Source: Bradyrhizobium sp. WSM3983 (GTDB lineage: Bacteria > Pseudomonadota > Alphaproteobacteria > Rhizobiales > Xanthobacteraceae). From it: 64,000 nt of DNA. This document shows positions 42,219 to 50,658 of this stretch, one piece after another. A program made the position numbers and the translations under genes. The stretch lies in NCBI RefSeq assembly GCF_000473045.1, contig NZ_AXAY01000010.1, positions 124,001 to 188,000 on the forward strand, written 5' to 3'. How positions within the stretch are numbered: the first letter of the stretch is position 1; the number at the start of each line of letters is the position of its first letter. Under the pieces are notes generated by a model. It made no database searches, was not told the origin of the DNA, and worked only from the letters and a program-made list of their open reading frames with translations.

Positions 42219-43427
42219 TCAGCGTGCGGTCAGCGTCAGCCGGTGCTTCAGCCGCTCCAAATGACGGGCGAATTCCTGGTGGCCGGCCTTGGTCTCCTCG
42301 GCAAACAGCGCGAGCCGAAGATGCCCGGCCGCGCTCAAGCGCTCGCGTGTCCCCTCGGCGCGGAGATTGACGATTGCGTCGGCGAGTGAGCGCGGGTCGT
42401 CATAGTCGAACAGGATCGCGGCGTCGCCGGCTTGCGCCTTGAAGGCTTCGGGATAGATCACGGGCGTGCCCACAGCCCAGGCTTCGAGCGGCGGCAGATT
42501 GGTCGGCCCGAAATAGGTTGGCATCACCAGCGCCGATGCGCCGCGGTAGAGCGCGCCGAGCTCGGCGGATTCGACGAAGCCGATGATGGAGATCTGGTCG
42601 GACAATCCGTAGGTGCGGATCGCAAGGTCGATCCTGTCGCGACCGCTGCGGTTGGAGCCGCACAGCACCAGCCGCTCCGTGATGCCGCGTTCGCGCAACA
42701 GGGCGAGCGCGGCGAGCAGTGTGATGTGGTTCTTGTGTGGCCAGAACTGCGCCGGATAGAACAGATAGCCGGGCTCGAGTCGGTATTTCGCCAGCACGGC
42801 GGCATCGGCGGCGGTGTCGGGCGCGGACCGGCTGACATAGGTCGATGGCGAGAACGGGATGCAGATCGCGCGGTCCCGCTCCATGGCGTAGCGGCGGCAG
42901 AGATCGTCGATCAGCTCGGACGCATTGACGATCACCGCGACGGCCTTGGTGCTGGCGAGGCGGAACAGGATCTCGCGGCGCTCGAATTCGCCGAAGGCGC
43001 GCACTTCCGGAAACTCCGGCGCGTCGCGATGGCAGCCGTCGAAGATCGTGATGATGAAGGGCAGCTGGTGCAGCAGCAGGTGCCGCTTCGAGGTCGACGT
43101 GAAATGCACGACGTCGATGCCGTCGCGGATCAAGGCGCGCTCGAACGGCGATTTGAGCTCCAGCGCGATCTGGACGAGATCAAACGGCCCGCAATATTTG
43201 AGGAACAGGAAGAGATAGTCGGACACGCCGAACTTGCGCAGCCGTCCCTCGACACCGAACTCCTTCAGGATCTCGATCGTCTTCGGATAGGGCGAGTACA
43301 CCACGATCTCGTTGCCGGACTGTGCCGCCCATTCGCGCAGCCAGAGCAGATCGTTGAGTGGTTGCTGAAAGCCGCCGCCGAGCTCAAGAGCCTGCTCGAG
43401 CATCACGGCTAGGCGCAGCGGTCTCAC
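42219..43427 (-). CDS. GT4-type glycosyltransferase
   Basis: 402 residues, GT-B fold. N-domain start VRPLRLAVMLEQALELGGGF; C-domain with LFYPAQFWPHKNHITLLAAL, LVLCGSNRSGRDRIDL, IIGFVESAELGALYRGA and PPLEAWAVGTPVIYPEA, the donor-binding E-x7-E-like segment. GTG 43427 overlaps the methyltransferase stop (GTGA), so I prefer it to the ATG at 43499. It is the last gene of a coupled leftward run and probably adds a sugar to the lipid-linked glycan. Confidence 0.85.
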   Translation of the reverse strand: MRPLRLAVMLEQALELGGGFQQPLNDLLWLREWAAQSGNEIVVYSPYPKTIEILKEFGVEGRLRKFGVSDYLFLFLKYCGPFDLVQIALELKSPFERALIRDGIDVVHFTSTSKRHLLLHQLPFIITIFDGCHRDAPEFPEVRAFGEFERREILFRLASTKAVAVIVNASELIDDLCRRYAMERDRAICIPFSPSTYVSRSAPDTAADAAVLAKYRLEPGYLFYPAQFWPHKNHITLLAALALLRERGITERLVLCGSNRSGRDRIDLAIRTYGLSDQISIIGFVESAELGALYRGASALVMPTYFGPTNLPPLEAWAVGTPVIYPEAFKAQAGDAAILFDYDDPRSLADAIVNLRAEGTRERLSAAGHLRLALFAEETKAGHQEFARHLERLKHRLTLTAR

Positions 43428-44191
43428 GGCTTGCCGGCCTTTCTGGCGACTGAGTAGGCGGCCCAGCTCTTCGAGTTTGGCGCGTCCTGCGTCAGCCATG
43501 CGGCGTGGTCGGCCGGCTGAAAGCCGCTCGTCGCGAGCGCTGCGTCGATCTCGAACGGAAACCAGTAGCGTATGTGGTGCGCTTCATCGACGCGACGGAT
43601 CGTGGCGCGATCCGTGTCCTCGCAGAACAGCGTGTAGTTGACCGTGACGGCCGCATTCGGCTCGTCGTGGTGGGGCTGTGCGATACGGGTGAGCCGCAGC
43701 GGCTTCTGCTCGATCACTTTGACCCGCGTCTCGACGCCTTGCGCCAGCACGGCGCCGCCATACCAATAATCGAAGAAGAACACGCCGCCCGGCTTCAGCG
43801 CGGCATGCGCCGTGCGGAACATCGCTACCAGTGCATCGCGGCTGGTCTGATAGCTGGCGACGTGGAACAGCGATACCACCGCATCGTAGTCGCGTTCCGG
43901 GCCGGTCTCGCAGGCATCGCCTTGCCGGAACAGAATCGAGAGCCCGGCCTGCGCGGCGCGGGCCTTGGCGCTCGCGATCATCTCGTGGCTGAGATCGATG
44001 CCGGCAACGTTCCAGCCCTGGCGGGCGAAGGCCAGCGCGTGCAGGCCGGTGCCGCAGCCGAGATCGAGCAGCTTGCCTGAAGAGACGCCGTGATCGCGCA
44101 GGCGTGCTTCGACGAACGACGTCTCCGCCGCGTAATCCTTGTCCTGATAAAGCAGGTCATACCAGGGCGCGTAGTCGGCGAACACGGTCAC
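43424..44191 (-). CDS. Class I SAM-dependent methyltransferase
   Basis: 255 residues. FADYAPWYDLLYQDKDYAAE, then motif I GKLLDLGCGTGLHALAFA (about 39-56), DLSHEMIASAKAR, and ALKPGGVFFFDYW. Start GTG 44191 overlaps the upstream aminotransferase stop (GTGA). In nucleotide-sugar loci such enzymes N- or O-methylate the amino sugar; the neighbour aminotransferase suggests an amino-sugar acceptor, which is inference. Confidence 0.83.
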   Translation of the reverse strand: MTVFADYAPWYDLLYQDKDYAAETSFVEARLRDHGVSSGKLLDLGCGTGLHALAFARQGWNVAGIDLSHEMIASAKARAAQAGLSILFRQGDACETGPERDYDAVVSLFHVASYQTSRDALVAMFRTAHAALKPGGVFFFDYWYGGAVLAQGVETRVKVIEQKPLRLTRIAQPHHDEPNAAVTVNYTLFCEDTDRATIRRVDEAHHIRYWFPFEIDAALATSGFQPADHAAWLTQDAPNSKSWAAYSVARKAGKP

Positions 44192-45309
44192 GCCAAAATC
44201 TCCTTGAGCGCCTGTGCGGAGCGCGCGATCTCGTCGTCGGTCAAGGCAAGTCCGCTCGGCAGGTAGAAACCGCGACGGGCAATGTATTCCGCGTTCGGAT
44301 GGGATTCATCGCGCATCAGGCCCATCCGGCGCAGCACCGGCTGCTCGTGCATGCACCAGAAGAACGGTCGCGTGCCGATGCCCTTGTCGCCGAGGCGGCG
44401 CATCGCCTCCTTGGCGTCGAACGGCACGCTGTCGTCCAGCACGACGCCGTAGACCCAGTAGATATTGTCGGCATAGTTGGTTCTTGCGACCGGGCGGCGG
44501 ATGCGATCGACGCCGGCGAGATGCTCGTCGTAGAGCCGGCCGATCCGGCGCTTGAGCTCGACCGTGCGCGGCAGGCGCTCGACTTGGGCGACGCCGAGCG
44601 CGGCCTGCAAATTGGTCATGCGCGCGTTCCAGCCGAACTCCTCGTGGACGAAACGCTGCTGCGGCTGAAAGCAGAGATTGCGATAGCCTTGCAGCCGATC
44701 TGCGAGCGCGTCGTCGTCGACGAGGATCATGCCGCCTTCGCCGGTGGTGACATGCTTGTTGGGATAGAAGCTGAAGGTCGAGACGTCGCCGAAGCTGCCG
44801 CAGGGCGCGCCACGATAGGTCTGCCCATGCATCTCGGCGGCGTCCTCGATCACCCTCAGATCATGCTTGCGCGCAAGCGCCATGATCGGTTCGAGATCGA
44901 CCGGCAGGCCGTAGATGTGCACCAGCATGATCGCGCGCGTGCGCGGCGTGATCGCGGCCTCCACGCCCTCGACCGTCATGTTCCAGCTCGCGGCATCGCA
45001 GTCGACCCCGACCGGGACAAGGCCGGCGCGCACGACGGCTGCGGCGCAGCTGATGATCGTGAAGGTCGGGATGATGACTTCGGAGCCTTCCTCGAGGCAG
45101 AGCGCATGGACAGCGATGTCGAGCGCGACCGAGCCGTTGGTCACCGCGATGCCGTGGCGCCGCCCGGCGGCCTCCGCCATCGCCTGCTCGAAGCGCTTGA
45201 TGAACGGGCCTTCCGATGAGATCCAGCCGGTGCGGATGCATTCGGCGAGATAGTCGGCCTCGTTGCCATCGAGCAGCGGCGTGTTGACGGGAATGAACGG
45301 CGCGGTCAC
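44188..45309 (-). CDS. DegT-family aminotransferase (GDP-perosamine-synthase-like)
   Basis: 373 residues. FIPVNTPLLDGNEADYLAEC, IRTGWISSEGPFIKRFEQAM, VTNGSVALDIAVHAL, and VIEDAAEMHGQTYRG; PLP lysine in FSFYPNKHVTTGEGGM. The N-terminus and 'GWISSEGPF' strongly recall PerA, which converts a GDP-4-keto-6-deoxymannose to perosamine. GTG 45309 overlaps the cupin gene stop (GTGA). Together with the methyltransferase it may make a modified perosamine or related sugar; no GDP-mannose dehydratase is visible here. Confidence 0.87.
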   Translation of the reverse strand: MTAPFIPVNTPLLDGNEADYLAECIRTGWISSEGPFIKRFEQAMAEAAGRRHGIAVTNGSVALDIAVHALCLEEGSEVIIPTFTIISCAAAVVRAGLVPVGVDCDAASWNMTVEGVEAAITPRTRAIMLVHIYGLPVDLEPIMALARKHDLRVIEDAAEMHGQTYRGAPCGSFGDVSTFSFYPNKHVTTGEGGMILVDDDALADRLQGYRNLCFQPQQRFVHEEFGWNARMTNLQAALGVAQVERLPRTVELKRRIGRLYDEHLAGVDRIRRPVARTNYADNIYWVYGVVLDDSVPFDAKEAMRRLGDKGIGTRPFFWCMHEQPVLRRMGLMRDESHPNAEYIARRGFYLPSGLALTDDEIARSAQALKEILA

Positions 45310-45752
45310 AGGCCCGGACCCTTGATCCGGATTTCTGACTGGGAGACTTCGCCAAAGCGGGTCTTGTCGTTCTCGCCGGAATAGGGGCCTTGCTTGATCT
45401 CGAACATCTCGACCGACTCGAGCACGTGGAAGCCGTGGGCGCCGCTGCACAACAGGATGATGTCGCCGGCGCCGAGCACGCGGCTTTCCAGATATTTTTC
45501 TTCGATCGTGTAGAAGTCGACCTGGAGCTTGCCCTTCTGGATCAGCAGCACTTCCTGGGTGTAGTGCACCTCCCGCGTCACCTTGTTGTGGCGATGCGGC
45601 TCGATGCTCTTGCCCTTCGGATGGCTCATATAGGCAAGCTGCTGCGACAGTTCGGGCGACGAAAAGAAGTGGATGCCCGGCTCGCGAAACGAGGCGCGCA
45701 CGATGATCGCATAGAGCTGGTCGCCGAATCGAACATGTTCGACGTGTTCCAT
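45306..45752 (-). CDS. Cupin-fold protein of the sugar locus
   Basis: 148 residues with one cupin barrel: SIEPHRHNKVTREVHYTQEV carries the HxH...E metal-site pattern, and AGDIILLCSGAHGFHVLE supplies the second motif. Small cupins in such loci include sugar ketoisomerases and WbuC-like proteins, but the exact match is unclear. It is the first gene of the coupled cupin-aminotransferase-methyltransferase-glycosyltransferase unit. Confidence 0.7.
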   Translation of the reverse strand: MEHVEHVRFGDQLYAIIVRASFREPGIHFFSSPELSQQLAYMSHPKGKSIEPHRHNKVTREVHYTQEVLLIQKGKLQVDFYTIEEKYLESRVLGAGDIILLCSGAHGFHVLESVEMFEIKQGPYSGENDKTRFGEVSQSEIRIKGPGL

Positions 45753-45852
45753 CTGAGCCTCGACAAAAAACGCTGGAATTTTAGTGACATAGCGTCAGTG
45801 AGGGGCACTTTGGCTATTTTGGCCCATACCGTCAAGGGTGCGCCGGCGGCTC

Positions 45853-47034
45853 CTATGTGCGGCCGGCGAGCTGCAAGATCGTGCTCACGCGTTGACGGAA
45901 TGTGTGGGTCGAAAGCGTGCGTGCCTGTCCGGCTGCAGCGATCGCCGTGCGCGCGGGCTCATCATTGAGATAGCGATCGATCTGCGCGATGCAGTCGTCG
46001 GCCGAACGCCAGACAGCGACCTCGCGGCCGGGCTCGAACAGCGTGTGAAGATTGTCCTTGAAGTCCGTGAGCAGGAAGGCGCCGACACCGGTTGCTTCGA
46101 ACAGGCGCGCATTGCCGGCTTCGGGGCCAGCCATGTCGATATGCGAGTTGAGCGTCACGCGCGAGGTGCGCAGCGCCTGATACATCTCCACGCCCCAAAC
46201 CTCGCCCTGGTAACAGCGATGAAGCGGCGACGAGCCGGGCAATGTGTGCAGGCCGCTGCCGAACAGTTTCAGATCGTAGCGCCGCGCCACAGCTTCCAGC
46301 TGCGCCACCCGCTGTTGATGATCGGCCGATACGGCGCCCACGAATGAGACGTCGATGCTGCGCGCTGGTGCGGGCGGAAGAACGTCGAGGATCGCCGGCT
46401 CGAATCCGAGATGGATGACCTCGGAGCGAGCGCCTTGTTGACGAAAGAAATCCACCACCGCGGCGATTTGCGAGATCAGGAGATCGTAGACCGACCAGTC
46501 TTCACCGCGCGAGGGCACGATTCCGACCTGGCCGACCATGGTAGGGCGGCAGATCTGCTTGATCCGGCGCACCAGCCGCGTGTCGACGTGGAACAGATCC
46601 TGGTTGAGGATCAGGTCCGGCTTGAAGTCCTCGATCTGCGCCAGCAGGATCTGTTCCGACTGCACGTCGAGGCGCGGGCTCAGACCGATCTTGCGCGCGA
46701 GCGGCCTCAACACCGGCTTGAATGGTGCGACGGCGCGCTGCAGCCATCCCGGGATGGCATCGCTCACGGCGGCGCCCGGTGGCGGCGATGGAGTCACGCT
46801 GATGCCGTGTTCGCGCGCCCAAGCCGTCTGCATCCAGCCGTTGTTGACGTGGATGTTGGCGGCTGTGTGCCCGAGGGCTTCGAAATTGCGCGAGTAAAAG
46901 TCGGCGACGCCGAACAGGCTGGCGCTGCGCGCGGCCATCTGCGCGTCGTAGTCCGAATTCTCGAGGCCCGGATGGCGCCGGTACAGCCAGGCGAGAAAGC
47001 GCTGATAGTCTGCGTTGAGGATGAGAACGCGCAC
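45853..47034 (-). CDS. CgeB-like glycosyltransferase
   Basis: 393 residues with GT-B character. RVLILNADYQRFLAWLYRRH start, FKPDLILNQDLFHV, then the C-terminal CgeB/Glyco_trans_1_2 domain: DVSFVGAVSADHQQRV, GVEMYQALRTSRVTLNSHID, GNARLFEATGVGAFLLTDF and LFEPGREVAVW. Start GTG 47034. Spore-maturation CgeB relatives are common in glycan loci and transfer sugars to surface molecules. It lies 100 bases upstream of the cupin gene in the same direction. Confidence 0.8.
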   Translation of the reverse strand: MRVLILNADYQRFLAWLYRRHPGLENSDYDAQMAARSASLFGVADFYSRNFEALGHTAANIHVNNGWMQTAWAREHGISVTPSPPPGAAVSDAIPGWLQRAVAPFKPVLRPLARKIGLSPRLDVQSEQILLAQIEDFKPDLILNQDLFHVDTRLVRRIKQICRPTMVGQVGIVPSRGEDWSVYDLLISQIAAVVDFFRQQGARSEVIHLGFEPAILDVLPPAPARSIDVSFVGAVSADHQQRVAQLEAVARRYDLKLFGSGLHTLPGSSPLHRCYQGEVWGVEMYQALRTSRVTLNSHIDMAGPEAGNARLFEATGVGAFLLTDFKDNLHTLFEPGREVAVWRSADDCIAQIDRYLNDEPARTAIAAAGQARTLSTHTFRQRVSTILQLAGRT

Positions 47035-47181
47035 GGACCTAGCGCGTCCCGTTCGCGAGTTTGCGAGTGATGTCTCGACGGAGGCTCATTTGCGGGTCGA
47101 ATAGCCCATTCACGGACCGTGCACAATGTCCGGGCGGCCTGAAATCCGGCGGCGCGGGACGCGATCGGTGCCGCGCGGGAC

Positions 47182-48405
47182 CTACCGCTCGTCCGCGATC
47201 ACCTTGCCGTCGTTCGGCAGCGCGCCAGGGCTGACCAGTTCGACTGCGCCGCCGAGCTTCGTTACGGCCCGCAGGCTGCTCGCGAGCTCCTCGCGCAGTG
47301 CATCGCCCGATGTGTCCGTCTCCGCCTTCAGCGTCATCGCGTCGGTCTCGCCCTGGCGGGTGACGACGAGGCGCAGCCGTCCGAGCGCGGGATGGCGCTT
47401 GCCGATCTCGGCGACCTGCTCGGGGCGGACGAACATGCCCTTGACCTTGGTGGTCTGGTCGGCGCGGCCCATCCAGCCCTTGATGCGCATGTTGGTGCGC
47501 CCGCATTTGCTTGAGCCCGGCAACGCCGCGGTGAGGTCGCCGAGCGCGAGCCGGATCCAGGGATGGTGCGGGTCGAGCGAGGTCACCACGATCTCGCCGA
47601 CATCGCCCGGCGACACGGGATCGCCGGTGCCGGGTTTGACGATCTCCATGATCAGATCCTCGTTCATGACCATGCCGTCACGCGCCTCGGTCTCAAAGGC
47701 GATGAGGCCGAGATCGGCGGTGCCGAAGGCCTGGTAGGCGTCGATGCCGCGCGCCTTGATCTCGGCCTGGAGCGAGGGCGGGAAGGCGGCGCCCGACACC
47801 AGCGCGCGCTTGATCGAGGAGACGTCGCGGCCCGCGGTCTCTGCTGCATCGAGCAGGATCTTCAGGAAATCGGGTGTGCCGCTGTAGCCGACGGGACGGT
47901 AGGCCTCGATCAACTCGAACTGCTGCTCGGTATTGCCGGGGCCGGCAGGGATCACCGCGCAGCCCAGTGCGCGCGCCGAGGCGTCGAAAATGAAGCCGCC
48001 GGGGGTGAGGTGGTAGCTGAAGGTGTTGAGCACGACGTCCTCGGGGCGGAACCCGGCCGCGAACAGCGCACGTGCGCCGCGCCAGGGATCGGCCTGCCGC
48101 CCCTCCGGCTCGAAGATCGGGCCCGGGGAGGTGAACAGACGGGCGAACGACCCCGGGGCCGCCGCCACGAAGCCGCCGAAGGGCTGGGAAGCCTTGTGCA
48201 AGGCGGGCAGTTCAGACTTGCGCAGCACGGGAAGGCCCGCCAGTGCCGCTCTGGAGGTCACCGAAGCGGGATCGATGCCCTTGAGCCGCTCGGCATAGGC
48301 GGGAGCGCTCATCGCGCTGCGCAGGACGCCCGGCAGGCGGGCGAACAGCTCAGCCTCGCGCGCGGCTGGCTCGCGCGTCTCGAGGGCGTCGTAATGGGCG
48401 GTCAT
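47182..48405 (-). CDS. PaaK-like phenylacetate-CoA-ligase-family enzyme
   Basis: 407 residues, the size of PaaK-family adenylate-forming ligases. Features: LFTSPGPIFEPEG region, DVVLNTFSYHLTPGGFIFDA, GYSGTPDFLKILLD, YQAFGTADLGLIAFE, and the C-terminal GRADQTTKVKGMFVRPEQVA. The canonical AMP-binding loop is weak. It activates a carboxylic acid as CoA thioester, probably the substrate imported by the ABC system encoded upstream on the same strand. ATG 48405 begins the conserved N-terminus; the ribosome site is poor. Confidence 0.8.
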   Translation of the reverse strand: MTAHYDALETREPAAREAELFARLPGVLRSAMSAPAYAERLKGIDPASVTSRAALAGLPVLRKSELPALHKASQPFGGFVAAAPGSFARLFTSPGPIFEPEGRQADPWRGARALFAAGFRPEDVVLNTFSYHLTPGGFIFDASARALGCAVIPAGPGNTEQQFELIEAYRPVGYSGTPDFLKILLDAAETAGRDVSSIKRALVSGAAFPPSLQAEIKARGIDAYQAFGTADLGLIAFETEARDGMVMNEDLIMEIVKPGTGDPVSPGDVGEIVVTSLDPHHPWIRLALGDLTAALPGSSKCGRTNMRIKGWMGRADQTTKVKGMFVRPEQVAEIGKRHPALGRLRLVVTRQGETDAMTLKAETDTSGDALREELASSLRAVTKLGGAVELVSPGALPNDGKVIADER

Positions 48406-48505
48406 GGCAGATCTTTCATGGCAGGTCTTTCCGGGTTGGCATCCGTTGCACGCCGCCGCTCGCATGGGTATCAGACGGCCATTGGCGGGGCGTGGAGAGG
48501 ACGCA

Positions 48506-49660
48506 ATGGCAGACGAGAGCATCATTCCGGCGGAGGAGGCGGCCGAAATCGTCGCGCGCCTGAAGCGCCGCATGATCGAGGACGCGATCCCGCTGTGGTC
48601 GACCGTTGGCTGGGACCATGAAGCGGGCGGCTTCATCGATCGGCTGCACCGCGATGGCACTGCGGACAGAGCCGCGCCGCGGCGCGTGTTCGTGCAGGCG
48701 CGCCAGATCTGGTGCTACGCCAAGGCGGCGCAGATGGGCTGGTATCCCGAGGGGCGCGCCATCGCGCTGAAGGGGCTCGAGCACCTGCTGGCGAAGGCCA
48801 AGGCGCCCGACGGCCGGCCTGGCTACGTGCACCGGCTGACGCCGGAGGGTGCGGTGCTGGATTCGCGGCGCGATGCCTACGACCACGCCTTCATCCTGTT
48901 TGCGCTGGCGACCGTCTATTCGCTCGACCAGGACGCGCAGATTCGTGCCGAGATCGACGCACTGCTTGCCTTCCTCGACAGTCATCTGCGCTCGCCGCAT
49001 GGCGGCGTGCACGAGAGCCTGCCGGTGTCGTTGCCGCGCCGTCAGAACCCGCACATGCATCTGTTCGAGGCGATGATCGCGTGCTTCGACGCGACCCACG
49101 ATCTGTCGTTCCAGAATCGCGCCGGTGAATTCTTCGCGCTGTTCCTCGCCAATCTCTACGATAAGCGGAAATGTGCGCTCGGCGAATATTTCGAGGAGGA
49201 CTGGTCGAAGATCGAGCCTGTCAGCATCGAGGCTGGCCACCAGGCGGAATGGGTTTGGCTGCTGAAAGGGTTTGAACGCATCACGGGCTGCCCAACCGGA
49301 CAGCGGCGCGCAGAGCTGCTGGCGACCGCGCTGCGCTATCGCGATGCGGCCACGGGCTGTCTCGTCGACGAGGGCGATGACACCGGCAACATCCGTCGCA
49401 GCACGCGCCGGCTGTGGCCGCAGACCGAGATCGCGAAGGCGTGGATTGCGCAGGCCGAATCCGGCGAGGCGGGTGCGGCGGAGGAGGCCCGCGCGGCGCT
49501 GGTGCGGCTCGAACGGCATTATCTCAGCCATCCCGTGCGGGGCGGCTGGTTCGACCAGTTCGACAGCGACGGCAAATCGCTGATCGACACCATTCCTGCG
49601 TCGTCGTTCTATCATGTTCTCTGCGCAGTCACGGAAGCGGAGCAGGTTTTGGAAAGTTAG
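48506..49660 (+). CDS. AGE-family sugar epimerase/isomerase
   Basis: 384 residues, full length for the N-acylglucosamine 2-epimerase/mannose isomerase family. VFVQARQIWCYAKAAQMGW, FVQARQ and DAYDHAFILFALA mark the alpha-alpha barrel; the active-site histidines are expected in RRQNPHMHLFEAMIA, EAGHQAEWVWLL and PASSFYHVL. ATG 48506 with GGAGAGGAC upstream. It interconverts aldoses/ketoses or epimerises amino sugars. It is embedded in, and opposite to, the ABC-transport genes, overlapping the livF end by four bases; it may feed the glycan loci instead. Confidence 0.85.
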   Translation: MADESIIPAEEAAEIVARLKRRMIEDAIPLWSTVGWDHEAGGFIDRLHRDGTADRAAPRRVFVQARQIWCYAKAAQMGWYPEGRAIALKGLEHLLAKAKAPDGRPGYVHRLTPEGAVLDSRRDAYDHAFILFALATVYSLDQDAQIRAEIDALLAFLDSHLRSPHGGVHESLPVSLPRRQNPHMHLFEAMIACFDATHDLSFQNRAGEFFALFLANLYDKRKCALGEYFEEDWSKIEPVSIEAGHQAEWVWLLKGFERITGCPTGQRRAELLATALRYRDAATGCLVDEGDDTGNIRRSTRRLWPQTEIAKAWIAQAESGEAGAAEEARAALVRLERHYLSHPVRGGWFDQFDSDGKSLIDTIPASSFYHVLCAVTEAEQVLES

Positions 49661-50496
49661 AGCCACCGCTTGCGCCGCTTGAAGCTCTTGAGGTTTTTAA
49701 AACTCTTGCGCTGGTCGCCGGCGCCACCGAGATAGAATTCCTTGACGTCCTCGTTGTCGCGCAGTTCGTCCGCGGTGCCGTCGAGCACGACCTTGCCTTG
49801 CTCCATGATGTAGCCGTGGCTCGCCACCGACAGTGCAGCGCGCGCGTTCTGCTCGACCAAGAGGATGGTGACGCCGAGGTCGCGGTTGATCTTCTGGATG
49901 ATGGCGAACACCTCTTTCACCAGCAGCGGCGACAGGCCCATCGACGGTTCGTCCATCAAGATCATCTTCGGGCGCGCCATCAGTGCGCGGCCGATCGCCA
50001 GCATCTGCTGCTCGCCGCCGGAGAGATAACCGGCGAGGCCGGTGCGCTCTTTCAGACGCGGGAAATAGTTGAAGACCATGTCAAGGTCGGCATCGACCTC
50101 ACGATCCCGGCGGGTGAAGGCGCCGAGCCTGAGGTTTTCCAGCGACGTCATGTCGGCGACGATGCGCCGGCCCTCCATGACCTGGAAGATGCCGCGGCGG
50201 ACGATCTTGTCGGGATCGATGCCGGCGATGGGCTCGCCCTCGAACAGGATCTCGCCGCGCGTGACCTCGCCGTCCTCGGTCTTGAGCAGCCCCGAGATCG
50301 CCTTCAGCGTGGTCGACTTGCCGGCACCGTTGGCCCCGAGCAGCGCCACGATCGCGCCCTTGGGCACGTCGAGGCTGAGGCCGCGGAGCACCAGGATGAC
50401 GTCGTCATAGACGACCTCGATGTTCCGCACGGCGAGGAGTGCGGCGGGGGCCACGGCGGTGGGAGTGGGACGGGCTGCTTCAATGGTTTGGGACAT
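49657..50496 (-). CDS. livF: Branched-chain-amino-acid-type ABC transporter ATPase, LivF
   Basis: 279 residues. Walker A LLGANGAGKSTTL (about 53-65), LivF-type IFQVMEGRRIVADMTSLENL, signature YLSGGEQQMLAIGRAL, Walker B MILMDEPSMGLSPLLVKEV and LVEQNARAAL. The C-terminus carries a basic tail (SFKNLKSFKRRKRWL). It energises uptake with LivG, H, M and the binding protein encoded on the same strand. Confidence 0.92.
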   Translation of the reverse strand: MSQTIEAARPTPTAVAPAALLAVRNIEVVYDDVILVLRGLSLDVPKGAIVALLGANGAGKSTTLKAISGLLKTEDGEVTRGEILFEGEPIAGIDPDKIVRRGIFQVMEGRRIVADMTSLENLRLGAFTRRDREVDADLDMVFNYFPRLKERTGLAGYLSGGEQQMLAIGRALMARPKMILMDEPSMGLSPLLVKEVFAIIQKINRDLGVTILLVEQNARAALSVASHGYIMEQGKVVLDGTADELRDNEDVKEFYLGGAGDQRKSFKNLKSFKRRKRWL

Positions 50497-50607
50497 GCGT
50501 CATCATCCTCCGCTGTCGTCACCCGCCTTGTGCGCAATGCGCACTGGGGCGGGTGACCCAGTATTCCAGAGACGCCAGAGATCCATCGAGAAGCTGCGGC
50601 GTACTGG

Positions 50608-50629
50608 ATCCCCCGCTTTCGCGGGGGAT
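50608..50629. repeat. Strong hairpin of the genus-type intergenic repeat
   Basis: ATCCCCCGC (50608-50616) pairs with GCGGGGGAT (50621-50629) around TTTC, within a longer sequence (GTACTGGATC...GATGACAGTTGTGCG) typical of multi-copy spacers. It sits between the binding-protein and livF genes and may stabilise the upstream mRNA, giving more binding protein than ATPase. Confidence 0.65.
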
Positions 50630-50658
50630 GACAGTTGTGCGTGTGGTGAGGACCAGGC

